From: Bacteroides sp.
GTDB lineage: Bacteria; Bacteroidota; Bacteroidia; Bacteroidales; Muribaculaceae
Reading direction: 5' to 3'
Length of the DNA: 49,378 nucleotides
NCBI GenBank assembly: GCA_014803765.1
Contig: JAAVBC010000018.1
Coordinates: 1 to 49,378 of the forward strand
Part shown: piece by piece, positions 42,618 through 49,378 of the stretch
Layout of the letters: each line of letters starts with the position of its first letter
Position numbering within the stretch: the stretch's first letter is position 1
Notes under the pieces: model-generated
Told to the model about the DNA's origin: nothing
The model's database searches: none
What the model saw: the letters and a program-made list of their open reading frames with translations, nothing else
Translations under genes and position numbers: made by a program

Positions 42618-45335
42618 ATGGCACAAAAGATTTATACATTCGGCGACGGTAAGGCCGAAGGCAATGCAGGGATGCGCAACATCCTTGGTGGCAAAGGTGC
42701 GAACCTTGCCGAAATGAATCTGTTGGGTATGCCCGTACCTCCGGGCTTCACCATTACTACAGAAGTCTGCAATGAATACACTCAGTATGGTCGCGACAAA
42801 GTGGTGGAAGACATCAAGAAAGATGTGGAGAAAGCCATCGCTCATGTAGAAAGTCTGACCGGAAATAAATTCAATGATCCCTCAAATCCCCTTCTCGTAT
42901 CAGTTCGCTCAGGTGCACGCGCTTCAATGCCCGGCATGATGGACACAGTCCTCAACCTCGGCATGAATGATGCAACTGTAGCTACAATGGCTGAGAAGAG
43001 CGGCAACCCGCGTTTCGCATGGGATAGCTATCGTCGCTTCGTACAGATGTATGGCGATGTAGTGCTCGGCATGAAGCCGGCTTCCAAGACTGATATCGAT
43101 CCCTTCGAGGCTATCATGGACGAAGTTAAGGAAGAGAAGGGCGTGAAGTTCGATAATGAACTCGATGTCGAGGATCTCAAAGAACTCGTAAAGCGCTTTA
43201 AAGCTGCCGTTAAGAAACACACCGGCAAGGACTTCCCCGAATCAGCATGGGAACAGCTCTGGGGTGGCATCTGCGCCGTGTTCGATAGCTGGATGAATGA
43301 ACGTGCTATCCTCTATCGCCGCATGAACCAGATCCCCGAAGAATGGGGCACTGCCGTTAACGTACAGGCAATGGTCTACGGCAATATGGGCGACAATTCT
43401 GCTACAGGCGTGGCATTCAGCCGCGACGCTGCTACAGGTGAAAACATCTTCAACGGTGAATATCTTATCAATGCACAGGGTGAGGACGTTGTAGCAGGTA
43501 TCCGCACTCCGCAGCAGATCACAATCGAAGGCTCTCGTCGCTGGGCAGCCCTTCAGGGAATCAGCGAAGAGGAACGCCGCACTAAATATCCCGCACTCGA
43601 AGAGACTATGCCGGATTGCGCAGCTGAGCTCATCGCTATCGCTCATCGTCTGGAAGATTACTACAAGGATATGCAGGATATGGAGTTCACTATTCAGGAC
43701 GGAAAGCTCTGGATGCTCCAGACCCGTAACGGCAAGCGCACAGGTGAGGCTATGGTGAAAATCGCTATGGATCTCCTCCGCGCAGGCATGATCGACGAAA
43801 AGACTGCCCTCCTCCGCATGGAACCCCAGAAGCTCGACGAACTTCTCCACCCCGTATTCGATAAGGATGGACTGAAGAGAGCAAAAGTTGTAGCTAAAGG
43901 TCTTCCCGCATCTCCCGGTGCAGCAACAGGTCAGATCGTATTCTCAGCCGACGAAGCTGAGGAATGGGCTGATAAGAAAAAGAAGGTTGTGCTCGTGCGT
44001 ATCGAGACATCTCCTGAAGATCTCCGCGGTATGGCAGTCGCTCAGGGTATCCTTACAATGCGCGGCGGCATGACATCTCACGCAGCAGTCGTAGCCCGCG
44101 GTATGGGTAAGTGCTGTGTGTCAGGTGCAGGTGAAATCCTCGTTGACTACAAGGAAAAGACTGTCACAATGGGTGGCAAAGTATATAAGGAGGGTGACTG
44201 GATTTCACTCAATGGTTCGACAGGCGACGTTTACGATGGTCAGGTTCCGACTACAGAACCCGAAATCGGTGGCGACTTCGCTGCAATCATGAACCTTGCT
44301 GCGAAATACACCAAGACACTCGTCCGCACTAACGCCGACAGCCCCCGCGATGCTATTCAGGCTCGCAACTTCGGCGCTCAGGGTATCGGTCTCTGTCGCA
44401 CAGAGCACATGTTCTTCGAAGGCGACCGCATCAAATCAGTTCGCGAAATGATTCTCGCTTCTGACGAAGAAGGACGTCGCGCAGCGCTCGCTAAACTCCT
44501 CCCCATGCAGCGTGGCGACTTCGAAGGTATCTTTGAGGCTATGGACGGCTATGGCGTGACAATCCGTCTGCTCGATCCCCCGTTGCATGAGTTCGTACCT
44601 CATCAGACTGCAACTCAGAAAGAGCTCGCTCAGGAGATGGGTCTTACACTCGAAGAGGTGAAGGCAAAAGTTGACTCACTTGAAGAATTCAACCCCATGC
44701 TTGGTCACCGCGGTTGCCGTCTTGGCATCACATATCCCGAGATCACAGAAATGCAGACTCGCGCCATCATTGAGGCAGCCCTCAATTGTAAGGCAAGAGG
44801 CATAAAAGTTCTCCCCGAGATCATGGTGCCCCTCGTTGGTTCACTCAAGGAACTTTCAAACCAGGCAGCTGTCATCAACGAGACAGCAAACAAGGTATTC
44901 CTTGAAAAGGGCGACACAATCCCCTACAAAGTCGGCACAATGATTGAGGTTCCGCGTGCAGCTCTCACTGCAAATCAGATTGCAGAGGTAGCAGAATTCT
45001 TCTCATTCGGCACCAACGACCTGACTCAGATGACCTTCGGTTTCTCACGCGATGACGCTCCGAAATTCCTGAAATTCTACAAGGATCACGGCATCATCAA
45101 AGTTGATCCCTTCGAGGTTCTTGACCAGGAAGGTGTAGGTCAGCTCGTGAAGATGGGTGTAGAGAAAGGTCGCAGCACACGTCCTGACCTCAAGGTCGGC
45201 ATCTGCGGCGAGCACGGAGGCGAGCCCAGCAGCGTAAAATTCTGCGCTAAGCTCGGCATGAACTACGTCAGCTGCTCCCCCTTCCGCGTGCCCATCGCCC
45301 GCGTCGCAGCGGCGCAGGCAGCCATCGAAGATTAA
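42618..45335 (+). CDS. ppdK: Pyruvate, phosphate dikinase
   Basis: A 905-residue PPDK that interconverts pyruvate and phosphoenolpyruvate using ATP and phosphate, with PPi formed or used. The N-terminal ATP-binding half begins IYTFGDGKAEG and includes GGKGANLAEM. The phosphohistidine H488 is in GGMTSHAAVVARGMG. The C-terminal PEP-binding half ends GICGEHGGEP...NYVSCSPFRVPIARVAAAQAAIE. Length and motifs are canonical. In anaerobes it often works in glycolysis. A terminator follows. Confidence 0.97.
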   Translation: MAQKIYTFGDGKAEGNAGMRNILGGKGANLAEMNLLGMPVPPGFTITTEVCNEYTQYGRDKVVEDIKKDVEKAIAHVESLTGNKFNDPSNPLLVSVRSGARASMPGMMDTVLNLGMNDATVATMAEKSGNPRFAWDSYRRFVQMYGDVVLGMKPASKTDIDPFEAIMDEVKEEKGVKFDNELDVEDLKELVKRFKAAVKKHTGKDFPESAWEQLWGGICAVFDSWMNERAILYRRMNQIPEEWGTAVNVQAMVYGNMGDNSATGVAFSRDAATGENIFNGEYLINAQGEDVVAGIRTPQQITIEGSRRWAALQGISEEERRTKYPALEETMPDCAAELIAIAHRLEDYYKDMQDMEFTIQDGKLWMLQTRNGKRTGEAMVKIAMDLLRAGMIDEKTALLRMEPQKLDELLHPVFDKDGLKRAKVVAKGLPASPGAATGQIVFSADEAEEWADKKKKVVLVRIETSPEDLRGMAVAQGILTMRGGMTSHAAVVARGMGKCCVSGAGEILVDYKEKTVTMGGKVYKEGDWISLNGSTGDVYDGQVPTTEPEIGGDFAAIMNLAAKYTKTLVRTNADSPRDAIQARNFGAQGIGLCRTEHMFFEGDRIKSVREMILASDEEGRRAALAKLLPMQRGDFEGIFEAMDGYGVTIRLLDPPLHEFVPHQTATQKELAQEMGLTLEEVKAKVDSLEEFNPMLGHRGCRLGITYPEITEMQTRAIIEAALNCKARGIKVLPEIMVPLVGSLKELSNQAAVINETANKVFLEKGDTIPYKVGTMIEVPRAALTANQIAEVAEFFSFGTNDLTQMTFGFSRDDAPKFLKFYKDHGIIKVDPFEVLDQEGVGQLVKMGVEKGRSTRPDLKVGICGEHGGEPSSVKFCAKLGMNYVSCSPFRVPIARVAAAQAAIED

Positions 45336-45358
45336 TAATTTCCTTCATTGTTAACATA

Positions 45359-45397
45359 AAAGGAGGCGTAGTGGGCAATTACCTCTACGCCTCCTTT
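45359..45397 (+). terminator. Terminator of ppdK
   Basis: A 13-bp perfect stem AAAGGAGGCGTAG / CTACGCCTCCTTT, 23 bases after the stop. Confidence 0.88.
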
Positions 45398-45430
45398 AAT
45401 CTATATTATAATGAAGAAGCATAGAATGCT

Positions 45431-45610
45431 ATGACACAAAACGAAATTGACCGTGATTCCTATATGCAGGCTATGGAACGCTCTCCAATCAATGACCTCG
45501 AACTGCGCTATCTCATACAAAATGCCCTTACCTCCGAAACCGATGACCGCGACGTAATATTCCACGGCATCGACCAATCCTACTACTACGAAGGATACGA
45601 GCCGGAATAA
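45431..45610 (+). CDS. Small acidic protein of unknown function
   Basis: A 59-residue ATG-to-[25 protein letters not shown] and so on, ending in YYYEGYEPE. It is acidic and tyrosine-rich at the end. It has no recognised family. Codon use looks like that of neighbouring genes. It lies between the ppdK terminator and the LRR-transglutaminase gene. It could be real; no experimental or homology support is available here. Confidence 0.55.
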   Translation: MTQNEIDRDSYMQAMERSPINDLELRYLIQNALTSETDDRDVIFHGIDQSYYYEGYEPE

Positions 45611-45689
45611 ACATAATCATCGTATTGAATGAAAACACGTAAGAAATGAGCACATTGGAAAGCGGCAACAACAATAGAAAACTACTGAA

Positions 45690-47267
45690 ATGAAAAAAAT
45701 ATCTACATTCTTAATCTGCGGCATCATTGGAATTATTAGCGTATTTGCTGATAATGTTATTATAAAATCGCCCGGTTATTTCAATGCCCCTATTCGTGAC
45801 GGCCATGAACTGTTTCCTGACAGCCTTGTGTTTCCTCGTGATGCAGAGTCAATCCACATTCCTGATATAGGAATGATTGGGCGCTTTGATAATTATGGAT
45901 TCACAAATCTGAAGAAGGTGTCTTTCGGGGATATTGATTATATGCCGGGTGCATTATTCCTTAATAATAACACAATCGAAGAGATTGAATTTAACGGATT
46001 TATAGGTCATTTTGATTGCGAATTAGTGATTAATTGCCCTAACCTCCGTAAGATTGTATTTCATGGTCCGATTTCCAGTACCGGAGGTCATGGCTTCGCT
46101 CATAATTGCCCACAACTTGACAGTGTAATTTTTGAGGGAGCGGTCGTTAATTTTGGCTTGGGTCTATTCCCGGACCAATTATGCCCTCGATTATCCAATT
46201 ATACCAATCGTGGTGCATTTTTATCAGTATACAATGACAGCTTAACCCCTGCAGCAACAATAGCACAGTTGCGCAATAATCCCCGGCTCATATCAGATTT
46301 GGAGAGAATTGCAGAATGGCAGGCTGAAGTGCTTACTGCAACGAATCCCGGATGGATGCGAGCATTGCAATATCAGAATTCAAAGATACTTCTCCCGGTT
46401 CTTGAACAGTTAAACAGCAAAAAATCTATTGTCTTGAAAAGAGCGATGGAATATGCTTGGAATTTAGGTGACGAAGTCAAAACTGACCTTGAGATTCTTA
46501 AAGAGTCACCAGCATATAGATGCGATACAGATCAGAAACCGGAATTTGTTTATGCACACCCTTCCGACACACTATTGAGCCTGTCACGTGAACGGTTCAA
46601 TCTTGATAGCATTGCCGGGAATGGTGATGATATAAGTCGTATAAAGAATCTGCTTTATTGGGTTCATAACAATATACCGCATGATGGTAGCAATGGGTTG
46701 GCTCCCGGAGCGCGAAATTTGAGAAACACATTTGATTGCTCAAAACGAGACAGTTGCGGCTACAACTGCCGCGCATTAGCCATTTGCTTGACAGAGGCAC
46801 TCCTTGCCGAAGGAATACCCGCGCGATACATCACTTGCGAATCAAAGAAGTGGGATACCGACAATGATTGTCATGTTATCTGTGTGGCATGGAGCGAAAC
46901 TCTTGGCAAATGGATATGGGTTGATCCTACATTTGCCGCCTACGTTGCAGATGAAAACGGTCTGCTCCTTCACCCCGGCGAAGTTCGATATCGACTACAA
47001 AATGATATGCCGTTGATTCTTAACGAAGATGCAAATTGGAATAATCGCTCAAAGCAAGATAAGGAGTATTATCTTGATGAATATATGGCTAAAAATCTAT
47101 ATATAATGTCTGCCAATACATTCAATCAGGCAGAACCCGAAGGAGAGACAACACATAATATAGGTAAAGTTGTAGCCATTGTTCCGGTGGGTAGCAATTA
47201 TACAAATGCGCATATCGTTACAACCGATGATGAATGGTTTTGGCAAGCACCTGACATTATAAGGTGA
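45690..47267 (+). CDS. Secreted protein with leucine-rich repeats and transglutaminase-like domain
   Basis: A 525-residue exported protein. A signal peptide (about 1-20) is followed by BspA-type leucine-rich repeats at about 45-165 (LKKVSFG, IEEIEFNGF, LRKIVFHG, LDSVIFEG). A helical linker leads to a transglutaminase-like domain from about 315 with catalytic C360 (CGYNCRALA), H395 (DCHVICVAW) and D412 (WVDPTF). Such domains may be peptidases or crosslinkers. It is not in an obvious operon. Its gene is followed by an inverted-repeat element and terminator. Confidence 0.87.
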   Translation: MKKISTFLICGIIGIISVFADNVIIKSPGYFNAPIRDGHELFPDSLVFPRDAESIHIPDIGMIGRFDNYGFTNLKKVSFGDIDYMPGALFLNNNTIEEIEFNGFIGHFDCELVINCPNLRKIVFHGPISSTGGHGFAHNCPQLDSVIFEGAVVNFGLGLFPDQLCPRLSNYTNRGAFLSVYNDSLTPAATIAQLRNNPRLISDLERIAEWQAEVLTATNPGWMRALQYQNSKILLPVLEQLNSKKSIVLKRAMEYAWNLGDEVKTDLEILKESPAYRCDTDQKPEFVYAHPSDTLLSLSRERFNLDSIAGNGDDISRIKNLLYWVHNNIPHDGSNGLAPGARNLRNTFDCSKRDSCGYNCRALAICLTEALLAEGIPARYITCESKKWDTDNDCHVICVAWSETLGKWIWVDPTFAAYVADENGLLLHPGEVRYRLQNDMPLILNEDANWNNRSKQDKEYYLDEYMAKNLYIMSANTFNQAEPEGETTHNIGKVVAIVPVGSNYTNAHIVTTDDEWFWQAPDIIR

Positions 47268-47334
47268 CGGCACGACGCAAAATCTCGGGATTGAGAGCGT
47301 GTTGGATATACGATGTTTACCATACTCGCCTCAT

Positions 47335-47506
47335 GTAAGCATACGGTTAAGTGAGTATTGCTCAATGTGGTAAAATAACCCGAAGAAGCCCGAACGTTGG
47401 GGATGTTCGGGCTTCTTCATGCCATTTTGAGGATCATATTCTTTTTTGCCGGCAAAATTAGGAAAGTTGTACGAGGACCCAAACACGTGCTTCACCGTAT
47501 GCTTAC
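47335..47506. repeat. Inverted repeats flanking a ~170-bp intergenic element
   Basis: GTAAGCATACGGT (47335-47347) and its exact complement (47494-47506) enclose a terminator hairpin. Pairing extends as far as AAG after one mismatch. TTTACCA (47317) and TGGTAAA (47369) also pair. Confidence 0.7.
47382..47418 (+). terminator. Terminator after the LRR-transglutaminase gene
   Basis: A perfect 14-bp stem GAAGAAGCCCGAAC / GTTCGGGCTTCTTC around nine bases, about 115 bases after the stop. Confidence 0.8.
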
Positions 47507-47513
47507 GTTTTAT

Positions 47514-47521
47514 TAACTTTG
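47514..47521 (+). promoter_or_regulatory. -7 element of the HD-domain gene
   Basis: TAACTTTG 28 bases before the ATG; no clear TTTG -33 box. Confidence 0.5.
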
Positions 47522-47549
47522 TAAAATAAACCAACCAAGACAAATCAAA

Positions 47550-48185
47550 ATGAAAAGATTAGACAAAGAAGCAATAAAGAAAGAATTCATCGACCTCCTA
47601 AAATCCACCAACCGTGAAGGCGTCGACTACGTCCTCGAAGAAATAGAACGTCTCGGCTTCTTCGATGCCCCCGCCTCCGCCAACCATCATCTCAACACTG
47701 AAGGCGGACTCACACTCCACTCCCTCAACGTAGCAAAAGCCTCATTAGCTGTGTGGGAAGCAATGAAACCCCTCGAACCCTCCATTGAAAACGAAGTCAA
47801 GCGCGACAGCATCATCATCGCAGCACTCCTCCATGATATCTGCAAATCCGACATCTACCGCCGTTCCGTAAAAAAGAAGCGCAATGTACTCGGACAATGG
47901 GAAGACACCGAAGGTTACAAACTTACCTACAAGAATTTCCCTATGGGCCATGGTGAAAAATCCCTCGTAATAGCCCTCTATTCCGGACTCGAACTAAGCG
48001 ATGACGAAATGCTCGCCATCCGCTGGCACATGGGAGCCTGGGGTGTCAACCAGCATAGCCCGGAAGACTGCAAAAACTACGACATAGCCCGCAAACTCTA
48101 CCCCTTAGTCTCCATCATCCAAGCCGGTGACTCCCTCGCCGCCTCCCTCCTCGAACGCGAAATAGCCGACCTCGACGACGCCTAA
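47550..48185 (+). CDS. HD-domain metal-dependent phosphohydrolase
   Basis: A 211-residue HD-superfamily protein. H57 (TLHSLNV) and H95-D96 (LLHDICK) provide metal-binding residues, and MGHGEKS, RWHMG and QAGDSLA supply further conserved positions. Such proteins hydrolyse nucleotides or other phosphate esters; the substrate is unknown. The gene's codon use is noticeably rich in cytosine-ending codons in its first and last thirds, more so than neighbours. It has its own -7 element. Confidence 0.85.
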   Translation: MKRLDKEAIKKEFIDLLKSTNREGVDYVLEEIERLGFFDAPASANHHLNTEGGLTLHSLNVAKASLAVWEAMKPLEPSIENEVKRDSIIIAALLHDICKSDIYRRSVKKKRNVLGQWEDTEGYKLTYKNFPMGHGEKSLVIALYSGLELSDDEMLAIRWHMGAWGVNQHSPEDCKNYDIARKLYPLVSIIQAGDSLAASLLEREIADLDDA

Positions 48186-48366
48186 CCCCAAAGCGTCCGA
48201 AAAATAAAAAAACGTACTCCGAATCCACGATTAAGCGTGCCGAAGTCCGTAGAACGAGTTAGCGATTGAAGCCTTCCGGTCGAGACCTTAGGCTCGATTC
48301 TTCGCCAAGCGAAGCGCCTGAGGCGAGGACACTAAAGCGCGGCGGTGGTGCCATAACTCCATAAGA
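48186..48366. other. GC-rich intergenic segment with small palindromes
   Basis: No gene seen. TTCGC-CAA-GCGAA (about 48302-48314) and CGCCTGAGGCG are small palindromes. It resembles a dispersed intergenic repeat but no second clear copy was found. Confidence 0.4.
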
Positions 48367-48393
48367 AAACCCCGACAATCACTGCCGAGGTTT
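48367..48393 (-). terminator. Terminator of the small exported protein gene
   Basis: On the minus strand AAACCTCG pairs with CGGGGTTT (one G-T pair), followed by TCTT. Confidence 0.65.
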
Positions 48394-48437
48394 CCATCCT
48401 TGCATGAATATATTTATTTTCAAATATTTTTTAGTTT

Positions 48438-48764
48438 TTAATGACAGACTTTAAAGGTTGTCGTCTTTCCATTGATTTTTAACTCAACTTTCGGATCGGA
48501 AAACTGAGTGAGGTGGTCAAATGTCAAAGTTACGGTCGCCACACCATTGTTTACCGAAACACTAACTGATGTTGCGTTGTATTCTTTGCCGTTCCGTGAA
48601 GGAATAAGTTTTACGTCCGAAACACTATATGTGTTATCAGCTGACTCATCGGCGAAGATGATAGTCACTTTATCGTCATAGTTGTTGAAACTCTGACAAT
48701 GAGGCTTTGCATAAGCTGCAACACTCGCAATGGCAACCGCCATTATCATTAGAATTTTTCTCAT
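48438..48764 (-). CDS. Small exported protein of unknown function
   Basis: A 108-residue protein with a clear signal peptide (MRKILMIMAVAIASVAAYA, cleavage near residue 19). The mature part looks beta-rich (NYDDKVTIIFADE, NGVATVTLTFDHL, VELKINGKTTTFKV) and has two cysteines. No family was recognised. It starts 17 bases after the stop of the outer-membrane barrel gene on the same strand, so it is probably cotranscribed with it. Confidence 0.75.
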   Translation of the reverse strand: MRKILMIMAVAIASVAAYAKPHCQSFNNYDDKVTIIFADESADNTYSVSDVKLIPSRNGKEYNATSVSVSVNNGVATVTLTFDHLTQFSDPKVELKINGKTTTFKVCH

Positions 48765-48781
48765 GTTAATTTCGTTATTTA

Positions 48782-49378
48782 TTAAAATCTATTCTTTTCA
48801 TTTGTACCTGCGCCTCGACCTTTGTATCGGTCACGGCTGGAATTAAATGTATACTGTAGTGTCAAATAAAATGAACGGCTTAAATCAGTCACACATACAT
48901 AACGGGATATATCCCTGCTGAATAAAGTTACACCATAATTCCGCTTATTAAAAATGTCGTTTGCTTCAAATGAGACACTGAAGCTATTGTTAAAGAATGC
49001 CTTGTATAGTTTGGCATTCATGTATGAACAGGATTTGCGGTACATGTTCCTGTCATTGCCCGCACTTTCCCATGCCATATCCACATTCAACCATATGTCG
49101 TAAGGAAGATGTATCGCATTCTGCCACTGTATCATTCCCTGTGGATTATTAAGGTGTCTACGCCCTTTCCAAGTATCTATTGCAAACCACTGCTTGGTCA
49201 GACCGAGATTTATTCTCGGTTCCCAGATGCCAACATTGAAACTTGTTCCTATGAAGGCACGAATTGAATGCATCTCAGGGAAATTATCAAGAGTCATGAG
49301 TTTAACCTCTCCACTTTCCCCATAGGGTTTGCTTGTTGAGATTATAAGATCCTTCTTGTAAGTATATGATAGCTGTGC
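48782..49378 (-). CDS. Outer-membrane beta-barrel family protein, 5' part outside window
   Basis: The frame is open from the window edge to a stop at 48782, about 198 residues, with no start in view. It has typical barrel strands (AQLSYTYKKDLIIS, IRAFIGTSFNVGIWEPRINLGLTKQWF, ANDIFNKRNYGVTLF, RSFYLTLQYTFN) and ends RYKGRGAGTNEKNRF. Such C-termini are seen in the TonB-dependent-receptor-like family of outer-membrane barrels (OMP_b-brl_3 type). Transported substrate is unknown. The small exported protein gene follows. Confidence 0.8.
   Translation of the reverse strand, partial: AQLSYTYKKDLIISTSKPYGESGEVKLMTLDNFPEMHSIRAFIGTSFNVGIWEPRINLGLTKQWFAIDTWKGRRHLNNPQGMIQWQNAIHLPYDIWLNVDMAWESAGNDRNMYRKSCSYMNAKLYKAFFNNSFSVSFEANDIFNKRNYGVTLFSRDISRYVCVTDLSRSFYLTLQYTFNSSRDRYKGRGAGTNEKNRF

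Overview
The window is chromosomal DNA from a member of the Bacteroidales, most likely a gut Muribaculaceae-like species. The evidence is several sites matching the Bacteroidota housekeeping promoter (TTTG, about 20 bp, TAnnTTTG), the RprX/RprY two-component pair, lipoproteins with Bacteroidota-style lipoboxes, a LysM plus periplasmic-binding-like protein, outer-membrane beta-barrel proteins and pyruvate phosphate dikinase. No rRNA or tRNA gene, CRISPR array or intact insertion sequence was seen. The genus is inferred, not shown.

Layout. 1-8003, nearly all minus strand: a DUF1016 (YhcG-like) nuclease cut by the window edge, thioredoxin, an omega-amidase-like nitrilase, an acyltransferase, a small helical protein, ThiF-like E1 enzyme, glutamine synthetase and rprX-rprY. 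8113-12512, plus strand: membrane acyltransferase, clostripain-like lipoprotein peptidase, MscS channel with a charged insertion, PlsC-like acyltransferase. 12558-19451: thiamine locus thiD-thiS-tenI, an unrelated minus-strand gene, then thiE-thiG-thiC-thiH. 19663-22365: iron superoxide dismutase, a 728-bp gap with a long palindrome and a possible 25-aa ORF, and a second DUF1016 gene with a structured leader. 22366-24915, minus: rsfS-ftsH. 25134-33108, plus: tripartite RND efflux operon followed by lpxA and cdsA.

33222-39560 is accessory: an AAA/DUF4143 ATPase with a hairpin at its transcription start, two fragments resembling the end of an ArdA-type antirestriction protein, a lipoprotein/UDG-like gene pair, a decayed AlbA-type regulator with a 10-bp tandem repeat, dense ATCCGTG-type inverted repeats, and an XRE-regulator/membrane-protein module flanked by ~110-bp direct repeats. 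39583-49378 returns to core-like genes: LysM/OMP operon, ppdK with a multi-hairpin leader, a secreted LRR-transglutaminase protein, an HD hydrolase and a truncated outer-membrane barrel gene.

The thiamine genes together cover HMP-P synthesis (ThiC), HMP phosphorylation (ThiD), thiazole synthesis (ThiS, ThiG, ThiH, with ThiF elsewhere in the window) and coupling (ThiE). No TPP riboswitch was recognised in their leaders. The observation I rate highest is that both DUF1016 genes, 20 kb apart and different in sequence, carry near-perfect palindromes inside the coding sequence at the equivalent place, just before the conserved SxSH motif.
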